From: CAZEHJ01 sp964512485
GTDB lineage: Bacteria > Bacteroidota > Rhodothermia > Rhodothermales > UBA10348
Reading direction: 5' to 3'
Assembly (NCBI GenBank): GCA_964512485.1
Contig: CAZEHJ010000078.1
Coordinates: 1 to 16,204, forward strand
Length of the DNA stretch: 16,204 bases
The notes below the pieces were generated by a model, which worked only from the letters and a program-made list of their open reading frames with translations, ran no database searches and had not been told where the DNA came from. This document shows, one piece after another, positions 6,519 to 14,121 of this stretch. Position 1 is the first letter of the stretch. Each line of letters begins with the position of its first letter. A program made the translations under genes and the position numbers.

Positions 6519-7025
6519 CTACCAGTTGGATGTAGCAGCCGTAAAGACGTCATCTGCAATTTTTTCAAGCGCGGCGAAAGCGGCTGTTTCTTCCTGAGCA
6601 GGATCAAACGGATCGTATTCCTCAAATGCGGAGAAGCTACGATTGACCAGTTCATCACCAGTCGTCCGATCGGTGTAGACGACCTGGGCGTTTACCGTGA
6701 CACGGTTTCTCGTTGCCTGCTCGTCGCCGGACACAGAAGTCGGCTGATTGGAATAGCGGGTAATCGATACCGCGAGGAGCACGTCTGCGCTCGTTTCGTC
6801 CTGGTCAAGGGAGAGGCGGGTCTGTCGCACGAATCGGTCGATGAGCAGCTGCGTCATCTCCTCATCCATTCCCGTGACGGTCGAAACAGAGTTGTCTTCG
6901 ACGAGGGGGATTGAGACGGTCGCCAGGTGTTCCGGAATGCTCGCTCCCGTAAAACTGTAATACGAGCAACCGCTCACCAGAATCGGCAAAAGCAGTGCTG
7001 CGAGTATGTGACGCCCGTGCTTCAT
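6519..7025 (-). CDS. lptE: LPS-assembly lipoprotein LptE
   Basis: A 168-residue predicted outer-membrane lipoprotein of the LptE family (PF04390), the plug and partner of LptD in placing lipopolysaccharide in the outer leaflet. A clear lipoprotein signal ends LPILVSGC (Cys20). The mature part opens with YYSFTGASIPEHLATVSIPLVEDNS, the conserved LptE opening in Bacteroidota. It continues with a helix (MTQLLIDRFVRQT), an ADVLLAVSITRY strand and a NRVTVNAQVVYTDRTTGDELVNRSF strand pair, the family core. It lies 51 bases after the sigma-54 activator gene. Assignment rests on the signal, the fold pattern and the very typical gene order. Confidence 0.9.
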   Translation of the reverse strand: MKHGRHILAALLLPILVSGCSYYSFTGASIPEHLATVSIPLVEDNSVSTVTGMDEEMTQLLIDRFVRQTRLSLDQDETSADVLLAVSITRYSNQPTSVSGDEQATRNRVTVNAQVVYTDRTTGDELVNRSFSAFEEYDPFDPAQEETAAFAALEKIADDVFTAATSNW

Positions 7026-7076
7026 GTCTAACTCAGGTCAGTCATTTGTGAGGCCCGTTTTCTTTTCCTGCCCACG

Positions 7077-8330
7077 TCAATCGAATGAATCGGCAGCTTC
7101 GATTTCTTTCAGCTTACGATACAGGGTTCGTTCGCTTATTCCAAGGGCTTCGGCCGTCTGTCGACGGTTGTTTTCGAAGAGCTTCAGCGCCGACAGAATC
7201 AGCGTGCGCTCGGCTTGCTCAAGCGTGGGAAGCTCGGCTGGTGGCTCCTCTTCAATCGTCGCTGAAAAATCATTGCCCGATTCGAATTCGTAGGGAGCCT
7301 CTTCGATGAATGGCTCATCGGCAGCCCCCTCTTCGTGCATGACCAGAAGGCGGCCCGGATCCTGGACGGTCGGAACGCCTGTTCTCGCGGCCGCTACGAG
7401 CGCGGCAATCTGCTCCTTCAACTCTTTGACTTCGGTCCGCATTTCCAGGAGGGCACGATATATAAGCTCGCGTTCACGCGCTCCGGCCGGCTCTTCGGAG
7501 CCCTCTGATGATCCCAGAGGAACGAGACCCATTCCCCCACCTGCCGAGGTCACGCCGCGCAGGTACTGCCGAAGATCTTCGCTCGAAATCGATTCGCCCC
7601 GCAGCAGAACGATGGTCTGCTCGGCCACGTTGCGCAGTTCACGGATGTTGCCCGGCCAGCGGTATCGCATGAGCATTTCTTTGGCGCTCAGGTCCAATCG
7701 GGGAGCCGAAGAGTTGTACTGTTGCGCAAAACGATGCTGAAAGTGCTCGAAGATGGGCAGGATGTCATCACGTCGATCTCTCAGTGGCGGTACGTGCAGA
7801 ATGACCGTACTGAGGCGGTAATACAGATCCTCACGAAATCGTCCGGCCTCGACTTCTCGCGCGAGATCCTTGTTGGTCGCAGCAATGACGCGCACATCGC
7901 TCTTCTGGATGGCCGTCGAACCGACACGGCTGAATTCGCCCGTTTCAAGTACGCGCAGCAGTCTGACCTGCGCGGTCAATGGCATTTCGCCGATTTCATC
8001 GAGGAAAATTGATCCCCCATCTGCCTCTTCGAAATACCCGATCCGGCGCTCAACAGCACCTGTATACGCGCCTTTTTCAGCGCCGAACAGCTCGGATTCA
8101 ATCAGGCCTTCCGGAATGGCTCCGCAGTTCATGATCAGCATCGACTTGTGTCGTCGCTCGCTCGTTTCGTGCAGGGCCTGGGCAAAAAGCTCTTTTCCTA
8201 CGCCGCTCTCTCCCTGAATCAGCACCGTGATTTCTGTTGCCGCCACCTGACGGACACGATCCAGAGCCTGGCGCACTCCGGCAGAGACGCCCACAATCCC
8301 GAATCTCTCCTGCATTGACTGTCTATCCAT
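7077..8330 (-). CDS. Sigma-54-dependent transcription activator lacking a receiver domain
   Basis: A 417-residue bacterial enhancer-binding protein. The AAA+ domain begins almost at the N-terminus, with Walker A GESGVGKE (40-47), the sigma-54 contact loop GAYTGA (87-92, the usual form being GAFTGA), Walker B GSIFLDE (106-112), and a later sensor region containing YRWPGNIREL. A central predicted coiled-coil (REREL...EVKELKEQIAAL) and an acidic linker follow. A Fis-type helix-turn-helix ends the protein (RQTAEALGISERTLYRKLKEIE). There is no receiver, PAS or GAF domain, so it is not a classic two-component regulator. Activity may be controlled by expression or a partner protein. It starts 5 bases after the miaB stop, so translation is probably coupled. 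This position between miaB and lptE recurs in Bacteroidota relatives. Confidence 0.92.
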   Translation of the reverse strand: MDRQSMQERFGIVGVSAGVRQALDRVRQVAATEITVLIQGESGVGKELFAQALHETSERRHKSMLIMNCGAIPEGLIESELFGAEKGAYTGAVERRIGYFEEADGGSIFLDEIGEMPLTAQVRLLRVLETGEFSRVGSTAIQKSDVRVIAATNKDLAREVEAGRFREDLYYRLSTVILHVPPLRDRRDDILPIFEHFQHRFAQQYNSSAPRLDLSAKEMLMRYRWPGNIRELRNVAEQTIVLLRGESISSEDLRQYLRGVTSAGGGMGLVPLGSSEGSEEPAGARERELIYRALLEMRTEVKELKEQIAALVAAARTGVPTVQDPGRLLVMHEEGAADEPFIEEAPYEFESGNDFSATIEEEPPAELPTLEQAERTLILSALKLFENNRRQTAEALGISERTLYRKLKEIEAADSFD

Positions 8331-8335
8331 AGTGG

Positions 8336-9760
8336 CTAGGCCCTGGAAATTGGTTCAGCAATGAGTGTAGCCGACGTGCAATCCGTGACACGGACGCGCA
8401 CGTAGTCTCCCTTCTCGAAATCTCGGCGATCGAAGACCGTCATCTTGTTGGTGTCCGATCGTCCTGACATCTGCTCCTCGCTTCGCCGGCTCGTTCCCTC
8501 GACCAGAACGACGTGCTCGCGACCGATCTCGGCTCGATTGCTTTCCAGCGAAATCTCGGACTGAAGAGATATGATCTCTTGGAGGCGACGTTTCTTCACG
8601 TCGTCGCTCACATTGTCTTCGAACTTGCGCGCAGCATACGTGTCCGGGCGCTCGGAGTACATGAACATGTAGGCGTGCTCGTAGCGGACCTGTTCCATGA
8701 GCGAAAGGGTATCGCGGTGCTCTTCTTCGCTCTCATCGCAGAATCCGGCGATGATGTCGGTCGACAGGGCTACACCGGGTACAATCTTGCGCGCTCTTTC
8801 TACGAGTGAGAGGTATTCATCCCGCGTGTAGGTGCGCTTCATGCGCTGTAGCATATCCGAGTTGCCGTGCTGCACGGGCAGATGAATGTAGTTGCAGACA
8901 TTCTCGCGCTCGGCGTGTACATGAAGCAGCGCATCGGAGCAGTCCTTCGGGTGTGAGGTCGAATAGCGGATCCGAAGATCGGGCGAAATGTGTGAGATGC
9001 GATGCAGCAATTCAGCAAAGTCTACCGTGCTCCCGTTTTGCGTATCCCGGTACGAGTTCACGTTCTGACCCAGGACAGTTACTTCCCGGTACCCCGATTC
9101 TACGAGCTGCTCACACTCGGACAGGATGCTCGCAATCGGGCGGCTGCGCTCGCGTCCGCGGGTGAAAGGCACGACGCAGAAGGAACACATGTTGTCGCAG
9201 CCGCGCATGATGGAGACGAACGATGAAACCCCGTTTGTGTCATAACGAACCGGTGAGATGTCGGCGTAGGTCTCTTCTTTTGAGAGCTGCACATTGACGG
9301 CTGCCTGACCGGTATCTGTCGCGGCATTGAGCAGGTTCGGCAGATCTCGGTACGCATCGGGGCCGACGACAATATCAACCAGTTTTTCCTGATCCAGAAG
9401 TCTCTCGCGAAGCCGTTCGGCCATGCATCCGAGCACACCCAGCTTCAGGTCGGGATTGTGTTTCTTCTTATGGCTTCGAAGTTCAGCCAGCCGGCGGCGC
9501 ACTTTCTGCTCCGCGTTCTCGCGGATCGCACACGTATTGATGAGCACTACGTCCGCCGCCTCGGCGTCATGCGTCAAACCATATCCTCCCTCGCGCAGGA
9601 CGGAGGCGACGATTTCCGAATCGGAAACGTTCATCTGGCACCCATAGGTCTCCAGATACACCTGGCGTTTCCCTACGGAAGTGGTCGCGACCTGTTTGGG
9701 GGCGTCGAGGTCTTCCGAAGCCGGGTCTTCAATGATGGGTATGTCTACGATTGGCTGCAT
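8336..9760 (-). CDS. miaB: tRNA-2-methylthio-N6-dimethylallyladenosine synthase MiaB
   Basis: A 474-residue radical-SAM methylthiotransferase that converts i6A37 to ms2i6A37 in tRNAs. Domains in order: N-terminal UPF0004 domain with the three auxiliary-cluster cysteines Cys41 (YLETYGCQMN), Cys77 (INTCAIREN) and Cys112 (LGCMAER); radical-SAM domain with CDNMCSFC (Cys188, 192, 195); and a C-terminal TRAM RNA-binding domain (REHVVLVEGTSRR to YVRVRVTDCTSATLIAEP). The ATG at 9760 is preferred. The open frame continues 40 codons upstream, but that stretch contains a 19-bp tandem duplication, not a multiple of three, which argues it is leader. It is the first gene of the minus-strand operon. Confidence 0.96.
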   Translation of the reverse strand: MQPIVDIPIIEDPASEDLDAPKQVATTSVGKRQVYLETYGCQMNVSDSEIVASVLREGGYGLTHDAEAADVVLINTCAIRENAEQKVRRRLAELRSHKKKHNPDLKLGVLGCMAERLRERLLDQEKLVDIVVGPDAYRDLPNLLNAATDTGQAAVNVQLSKEETYADISPVRYDTNGVSSFVSIMRGCDNMCSFCVVPFTRGRERSRPIASILSECEQLVESGYREVTVLGQNVNSYRDTQNGSTVDFAELLHRISHISPDLRIRYSTSHPKDCSDALLHVHAERENVCNYIHLPVQHGNSDMLQRMKRTYTRDEYLSLVERARKIVPGVALSTDIIAGFCDESEEEHRDTLSLMEQVRYEHAYMFMYSERPDTYAARKFEDNVSDDVKKRRLQEIISLQSEISLESNRAEIGREHVVLVEGTSRRSEEQMSGRSDTNKMTVFDRRDFEKGDYVRVRVTDCTSATLIAEPISRA

Positions 9761-9767
9761 GCAGTCA

Positions 9768-9808
9768 AATTTTGTGGGCTCCCGATAATTTTGTGGGCTC
9801 CCGATAAT
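9768..9808. repeat. 19-bp tandem duplication just upstream of miaB
   Basis: The unit aattttgtgggctcccgat occurs twice back to back (9768-9786 and 9787-9805) without mismatch, followed by the first three bases of a third copy. On the minus strand it ends 7 bases before the miaB start codon, so it lies in the mRNA leader or promoter. No function is known; it may simply be a recent slippage duplication. Confidence 0.95.
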
Positions 9809-9962
9809 CGTGGATCCTTCAACCTGGATCTCACCGAAAGTGCCTTTTTGTCGGTTTTTCAAAGTTTCGAAACGCTGCAACCCCTCAATACGGCTCAGGT
9901 TCGCTGCTCAACCATAAAATTCCCGACAAAATGTCAGGTTCCACCACGCGACCCGATTGCCG

Positions 9963-9970
9963 TATATTTG
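9963..9970 (+). promoter_or_regulatory. Candidate -7 box (TATATTTG) of the yebC-ruvC promoter
   Basis: TATATTTG matches the Bacteroidota housekeeping -7 consensus TAnnTTTG in all six fixed positions. It lies 39 bases before the yebC ATG, which would give an untranslated leader of about 30 bases. The expected upstream TTTG element at about -33 is poor (GTTC near 9938), so this is a prediction only. Confidence 0.5.
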
Positions 9971-10009
9971 GCGCGACCGTCCCATACGAACTGAACGTCC
10001 GGGTACTAC

Positions 10010-10756
10010 ATGGCTGGCCACAGTAAATGGTCGAAAATCAAACGCGGAAAAGCGGTTACTGACGCTCGCCGTTCCCAGATCTGGGCTCGGAAAACGCGTG
10101 ATATCATGGTGGCTGCCCGTGAAGGTGGCGGCGATCCGGGCATGAATGCCCGCCTGGCGCTGTGCATTGAGAAGGCCAAGGCCACCAATATGCCCAAGGA
10201 CAATATTGAACGGGCCATCAAGCGCGGCACGGGTGAGATCCAGGGAGCGGATTACGTCGAGATGACCTACGAAGGATTCGCGCCCAATGGCATCGCCATC
10301 TTTGTGGAGGCTCTGACGGACAACACCAACCGAACCGTCGCCGATGTTCGCCATCTGTTTTCGAAACATGGTGGAAGCCTGGGACAGAACGGAACCGTAG
10401 CCTTCCAATTCGATCGCAAGGCCGTCTTCGAAATCCCGGCTCAAGGCAACGACGAAGAGACGCTGTTCGAGCTTGTCGTCGAGGCCGGTGCCGAAGACCT
10501 TGTTCAGGAGGACGACGCCTTCGTCGTGACGGCTGCCGTTGAATCTTTCGGCGAGGTTCACTCCGCCCTTGAAGGGGCAGGAGTCACGATCTCGGAAGGC
10601 AGCCTTCAGCGCATTCCCAACACAACCACGAGTCTGGATTCTGATGCTGCGCAAGCCGTGGGTAAATTGATCGGTCTTCTCGAAGAACTGCAGGATGTGC
10701 AGGCCGTGTATTCAACACTCGAAATGGACGACGCGACCATCGCGGTTCTCTCATAA
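10010..10756 (+). CDS. yebC: YebC/PmpR family protein
   Basis: A 248-residue cytoplasmic protein of the YebC/TACO1 family (PF01709). Members have been described as DNA-binding regulators and as factors helping ribosomes through difficult (proline-rich) stretches. The near-invariant N-terminus MAGHSKWSKIKRGKAVTDARR is present, with NARLALCIEKAKATNMPKDNIERAIKRGTGE, then YEGFAPNGIAIFVEALTDNTNRTVADVRHLFSKHGGSLG in the middle domain. Length is normal. It shares a divergent promoter region with miaB and is followed by ruvC after 19 bases, the common yebC-ruvC pairing. Confidence 0.96.
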   Translation: MAGHSKWSKIKRGKAVTDARRSQIWARKTRDIMVAAREGGGDPGMNARLALCIEKAKATNMPKDNIERAIKRGTGEIQGADYVEMTYEGFAPNGIAIFVEALTDNTNRTVADVRHLFSKHGGSLGQNGTVAFQFDRKAVFEIPAQGNDEETLFELVVEAGAEDLVQEDDAFVVTAAVESFGEVHSALEGAGVTISEGSLQRIPNTTTSLDSDAAQAVGKLIGLLEELQDVQAVYSTLEMDDATIAVLS

Positions 10757-10775
10757 AAACGCACGCCCACACTAC

Positions 10776-11345
10776 ATGATTATTCTCGGCATCGATCCTG
10801 GCTCCAACATCACCGGCTTCGGTGTGGTGCGCAGTGGCGCCGGTGCTGATGGAAGAGGTGGTGCTGACGGAGGCGGAGAAAAGATGATCGACTGCGGTGT
10901 GATTCGGATTCGGGATACGAAAGATCATCCGCTCAAGCTGAAGCAGATCTACGAAGGAGTGTGCGAACTCCTCGATGAGCACAAACCAGACCTGTGCGCC
11001 ATTGAAATGCCCATTTACGGAAACAATCCTCAATCGATGCTGAAGTTGGGACGGGCGCAGGCCAGCGCCATGCTCGCCGCGCTCAATCATCAGATTCCGG
11101 TTACAGAATACACGCCCAAAGAGATCAAAAAGGCGGTAACAGGAAATGGAAATGCGTCCAAAGAGCAAGTCCGTTTCATGATCGAGACCATGCTGAACAT
11201 GCCATCAGGTAGCAGTATTACGATGGACACGTCTGATGCTCTGGCCGTAGCCATGTGTCACATACATCGCGGCGCCACTTCGAGCGGCGGCACGTACAAG
11301 AACTGGGAAGCGTTTGCCCGGGCCAATCCTGAGCGCCTCAAATAG
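10776..11345 (+). CDS. ruvC: Holliday junction resolvase RuvC, with a Gly-rich insertion
   Basis: A 189-residue endonuclease that resolves four-way junctions with RuvAB during recombination repair. The four acidic catalytic residues are visible: D7 (GIDPGS), E77 (CAIEMPIYG), D151 and D154 (MDTSDALAVAMCH). The motif GRAQASAMLAA is also typical. Between the first strand (ITGFGVV) and the second (MIDCGVIR) lies an extra Gly/Asp/Ala-rich loop at about residues 20-36 (GADGRGGADGGG), where most relatives have only a few residues. The ATG at 10776 is the only start that fits the conserved N-terminus; upstream codons overlap the end of yebC. Confidence 0.95.
   Translation: MIILGIDPGSNITGFGVVRSGAGADGRGGADGGGEKMIDCGVIRIRDTKDHPLKLKQIYEGVCELLDEHKPDLCAIEMPIYGNNPQSMLKLGRAQASAMLAALNHQIPVTEYTPKEIKKAVTGNGNASKEQVRFMIETMLNMPSGSSITMDTSDALAVAMCHIHRGATSSGGTYKNWEAFARANPERLK
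10842..10877. repeat. 18-bp tandem duplication inside ruvC
   Basis: GGTGCTGATGGAAGAGGT is followed at once by GGTGCTGACGGAGGCGGA, encoding GADGRG and GADGGG. The duplication stays in frame and accounts for most of the extra loop of RuvC. Confidence 0.85.
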
Positions 11346-11367
11346 CGGGCTGCTCGGATTCGCAGAC

Positions 11368-12030
11368 CTAATCGTCCTGCTTTTCCTCGTCGTCTCCCCC
11401 AGAGTCTTCTCCGGCAGAATCTTCTCCGGCAGAGTCTTCTTCCGCAGAATCTTCTTCGGCAGCTTCCTCTGGTGCGTCGTCCGCCGAGGCAGCCTCTTCC
11501 TCTTCTGCCTCTCCTTCTTCGTCGGCTGATGCTTCGACCTTCTTCTCTTTCTTCACCTTCTTCTTGGCCTTCTTCTCCTTGTCTTTCTTCTTGGCCTTTT
11601 TCTCTTCCTTCTCCTCTTCGACCTGCTCTTCGGTATCAGCCTCGGCCGCTTCTACAGCTTCTTCTTCGGCCTGTCCGTTTTCGCTCGCAGCTTCGTCTTT
11701 GTCCTTGGAATCGCGAGGGTCCTGATCCTTGTCTTTGCTCTTGTCTTTGAGATGATTCGTAAATCCACGCTCTTCATCCCTCAGGCGAACAATGTGCTCG
11801 GTCTCTTCTCTCGGCACAGCGCCATGACTCATATGGAATACCAGATGCGCGATCTGTTTGTCCTTGTTCGGAGCCTGATTCCATTCCGGATGAGCCTGCT
11901 CGATAATCGAAATCAGGATCCGGATGTAGGCATAACGTTCTTCCGGCGTCTTCATCTCACCAATCGTATGAGCGAAAAGGTCGGCATTACGTCCAACCTG
12001 ACGGTCAACAATTTTGTGTTCGTATTTCAT
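11368..12030 (-). CDS. DUF4290 family protein with a long charged tail
   Basis: A 220-residue protein. Residues 1-75 match the Bacteroidota DUF4290 pattern (MKYEHKIVDRQVGRNADLFA, then PEERYAYIRILISIIEQAHPEW and KQIAHLVFHMSHG), an alpha-helical domain of unknown function. The remaining two thirds are low complexity: a Lys/Asp stretch (95-112), a Glu-rich stretch (121-141), a strongly basic run (KEEKKAKKKDKEKKAKKK, 141-158) and a very acidic end (168-220) with EEDSA/GEDSA repeats. The tail is probably disordered; known DUF4290 proteins also often carry variable charged tails. It converges on ruvC (22 bases apart) and diverges from the 12350-15417 gene run. Confidence 0.85.
   Translation of the reverse strand: MKYEHKIVDRQVGRNADLFAHTIGEMKTPEERYAYIRILISIIEQAHPEWNQAPNKDKQIAHLVFHMSHGAVPREETEHIVRLRDEERGFTNHLKDKSKDKDQDPRDSKDKDEAASENGQAEEEAVEAAEADTEEQVEEEKEEKKAKKKDKEKKAKKKVKKEKKVEASADEEGEAEEEEAASADDAPEEAAEEDSAEEDSAGEDSAGEDSGGDDEEKQDD
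11403..11462. repeat. Four 15-bp tandem units in the DUF4290 gene
   Basis: Four back-to-back units of the type A(G/A)TCTTCT(C/T)C(G/C)GCAG (plus strand), at 11403, 11418, 11433 and 11448. On the minus strand they encode repeated five-residue acidic units (EEDSA, GEDSA). Differences follow an alternating AGTC/AATC pattern, suggesting earlier duplication of a 30-bp pair. Confidence 0.88.
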
Positions 12031-12349
12031 GGCGAGATGACCTGTTGTGAGATGACTGCTGTTTGAATGTCTTCGCGAAACTATGTGCCCTCAGGCACCG
12101 TCGGCGCTAGAGCGGTCATTCTGGACCTGAGACCCTGCGGCGACTGAACGGCTAAAATATGCAAGCCACTCGCGGCAACCAAGCTTGTGTATACTTTAGC
12201 TTGAACCGTAGAACTCAATGCGACAATATCGCGTTGAAGCGCCTTCAAACGACCGAATTGTGCGAAATCTGCAAATACCATATCGACTGGAGCTCCTTCC
12301 TGCCATCCCGGCTTTCCACCGGCGGGCTCGGCAGACGCAGGATTTCCCG
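12031..12349. other. Divergent intergenic region, no convincing gene
   Basis: These 319 bases separate the DUF4290 gene (minus) from the 60-residue protein gene (plus) and must hold both promoters. A short perfect hairpin GTGCC-CTCA-GGCAC lies at 12085-12098. TATACT (12190-12195, plus) and TATTTT on the minus strand near 12153-12158 are weak -10/-7 candidates without a good partner element. A 66-codon minus frame (12081-12281) lacks any recognisable feature. Confidence 0.5.
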
Positions 12350-12532
12350 ATGGGCCAACTGGTCTATTACGGACCGATGCCGTTCTACTACGGGATTGGA
12401 GAGGTGAAGAGCATGATGGAAGGTTTTGTGGCCGTCGATTTCCGTGGCACCGGCCAGTTTGGAGTCCACGAGGACATATTCAGTCCCGAATATCTTATTC
12501 CCATTCCCCGTTCAACAATGGGCATTCTCTGA
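12350..12532 (+). CDS. Small 60-residue protein, possibly SH3-like beta-barrel
   Basis: A 60-residue protein beginning MGQLVYYGPMPFYYGIGEV. The pattern G-x-G-x-V, then GFVAVDFRGTG, then a short DIFSPEYLIPI ending resembles small KOW/SH3-like barrels such as DUF3553-type proteins, but this is only pattern resemblance. It is cytoplasmic (no signal). The ATG at 12350 is chosen because the frame upstream (open to 12218) reads as low-quality Arg-rich sequence. It ends 2 bases before the next gene, so the two are almost certainly co-translated. Confidence 0.65.
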   Translation: MGQLVYYGPMPFYYGIGEVKSMMEGFVAVDFRGTGQFGVHEDIFSPEYLIPIPRSTMGIL

Positions 12533-12534
12533 CC

Positions 12535-13140
12535 ATGACCCGATCGCTGCTACTGACCATTTTATTCGTCTCGATGACAGGATGTGGACCAAAGCAGGTG
12601 AGCATTCCGCTCATCGACGGTCGTATAGACAACTTCGAAGACGGCGATGTCTACAACAATCTGGGATTTGATTGGGAATCTGTTTCGGGTGGAGCAGAGG
12701 CCGACGCCACCATTTTTATTGAAGCAGGTGGAGTAGAACGATCCCGATATCAGATGACCATCGGTGGAATGCGTCCGTTTGGTTCTTCAAACGACAAGGT
12801 GTCCGGCGCACGCGTTCTGATGGGACAGGCCATCGACGCAGCTCACTCCGAGGTCACAAACGTGACCGCTTACACGGGCCTCGAGATCCGCATGATGGGA
12901 ACTCCCGGATCATTTATCGTCCAGATCGGCACGGAAGCGATCACGGACTTCGACTTCTATAATTCATATATCGAACTGTCACCAGACTGGAATCTCTTCC
13001 GTATACCATTCAGTGAATTCAAACAGGAAGGATTTGGAGCAAGCCGCGCGTGGACCGGTCATGACGTGACACACGTGGCAGTCTATTCAAATATTTTTGG
13101 TCCATACACCATCGCCGTGGACGACATCCGGTTCTATTGA
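12535..13140 (+). CDS. Lipoprotein with CIA30/CBM11-like domain
   Basis: A 201-residue predicted lipoprotein: signal MTRSLLLTILFVSMTGC (Cys17), then one beta-sandwich domain. Typical CIA30/CBM11 (galactose-binding-like) features are NFEDGDVYNNLGFDWES at the start, YTGLEIRMMGTPGSFIVQIG in the middle, SPDWNLFRIPFSEFKQEGFG, and the terminal TIAVDDIRFY. Such domains bind carbohydrate or act as interaction modules; no hydrolase residues are expected. It would be anchored in a membrane facing the periplasm or surface. It follows the 60-residue gene by 2 bases and precedes the ABC transporter by 35, so it may supply a periplasmic part of that system, though this is inference from position only. Confidence 0.82.
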   Translation: MTRSLLLTILFVSMTGCGPKQVSIPLIDGRIDNFEDGDVYNNLGFDWESVSGGAEADATIFIEAGGVERSRYQMTIGGMRPFGSSNDKVSGARVLMGQAIDAAHSEVTNVTAYTGLEIRMMGTPGSFIVQIGTEAITDFDFYNSYIELSPDWNLFRIPFSEFKQEGFGASRAWTGHDVTHVAVYSNIFGPYTIAVDDIRFY

Positions 13141-13175
13141 TCCGCATCCATTTGGCGAGCAATCATCGGTGACAC

Positions 13176-14117
13176 ATGCCAATACTGAAGGTCCAAGGAA
13201 TCTCGAAGCAATACGAGAAAGTCCTGGCTGTAAACAATATCTCCTTCGAAGCTCAACCCGGCCGGATCCTCGGTCTACTTGGGCCGAATGGAGCAGGAAA
13301 AACTACGACCATCCGGATGGTGACCTATATCACCATCCCCGATTCCGGACAGATTCTGTTCGGTGACGATCGCGTCGGTCCTGCCTCGCAGGAACGCATG
13401 GGATATCTGCCCGAAGAACGTGGCCTCTACAAGAAAATGAAGGTTGGCGAACAGCTCATGTACTTCGCCGAACTCAAGGGACTCCACAAATCCGTAGCCA
13501 AAGAGCGCATCCGCTACTGGCTGGATCGCATGGGAGCCCTGGACTGGGTCTCGAAAGCGACCAATGAGCTCTCGAAAGGGATGCAGCAGAAGATTCAATT
13601 CATCGCAACGATTTTGCATGACCCGGAGCTTCTGATTCTGGACGAACCCTTCGGTGGTCTCGATCCCATCAACGCGGATCTGCTGCAGGACGTGATTCTG
13701 GAACTCAAGGATGAAGGACGCACCATTCTGTTCGCCTCGCACCGCATGGAGCAGGTCGAGCAGCTTTGCGACGATATCTGTCTTGTATCCAAGGGCGAAA
13801 TCGTTGTCAACGGCGCGCTGAGTGACATCAAGAAGCAGCACGGGAAAAACGTCGTGATGATCGACTTCGAAGGCAATGATGGCTTTCTCGATCGACTCGA
13901 ACAGAGCGGATCGGTTCGCGTCAATGCGCGAAGTCTGCGTCACGCGGAGATCCGGCTTCTGAACGGGACGCCCTCGAAGACTGTCCTTAGCGCTGCTCTC
14001 GAAGATGTGAGCGACATTACGCGTTTTGAACTGGTAGAGCCTCCGATGAGGGAGATTTTTGTGACTGCGGTCACCGAACAACAGGGCCAGCAGGCGCTCG
14101 CAGCTGAGGAGGTGTAG
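13176..14117 (+). CDS. ABC transporter ATPase, NatA-like
   Basis: A 313-residue ATP-binding subunit. Walker A is GPNGAGKT (36-43), the signature is LSKGM (132-136, the form usual for this subfamily in place of LSGGQ), Walker B is LLILDEP (152-158), the D-loop is GGLDP and the switch His189 is in ASHRME. The Q-loop region reads GYLPEERGLY, characteristic of NatA-type ATPases. Residues from about 215 on form the DUF4162-like C-terminal domain (GKNVVMIDFEGN...). It ends 4 bases before the permease gene, and AGGAGG in its last codons is the ribosome site of that gene. The pair probably exports ions or a small molecule; the substrate cannot be told from the sequence. Confidence 0.94.
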   Translation: MPILKVQGISKQYEKVLAVNNISFEAQPGRILGLLGPNGAGKTTTIRMVTYITIPDSGQILFGDDRVGPASQERMGYLPEERGLYKKMKVGEQLMYFAELKGLHKSVAKERIRYWLDRMGALDWVSKATNELSKGMQQKIQFIATILHDPELLILDEPFGGLDPINADLLQDVILELKDEGRTILFASHRMEQVEQLCDDICLVSKGEIVVNGALSDIKKQHGKNVVMIDFEGNDGFLDRLEQSGSVRVNARSLRHAEIRLLNGTPSKTVLSAALEDVSDITRFELVEPPMREIFVTAVTEQQGQQALAAEEV

Positions 14118-14121
14118 GACC

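Noticed and set aside
9864..9873. 10-bp palindrome GTTTCGAAAC between miaB and yebC
   Set aside because: A single short palindrome with no second copy or known operator match; could be chance.
9761..9880. Longer MiaB start at 9880
   Set aside because: The stretch contains a 19-bp tandem duplication that is not a multiple of three and reads as non-family sequence. Start at 9760 fits the usual MiaB length.
10695..10775. Longer RuvC start overlapping yebC
   Set aside because: The conserved RuvC N-terminus (MIILGIDPGS) begins at 10776; upstream residues are a shadow of yebC.
11314..11529. Hydrophobic 71-codon plus frame resembling a membrane peptide
   Set aside because: It is the antisense shadow of the Glu/Asp/Ser repeat tail of the DUF4290 gene; poly-acidic codons read backwards give Phe/Leu-rich sequence.
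12081..12281. 66-codon minus-strand frame in the divergent intergenic region
   Set aside because: No ribosome site, family pattern or sensible placement; it lies where two promoters are needed.
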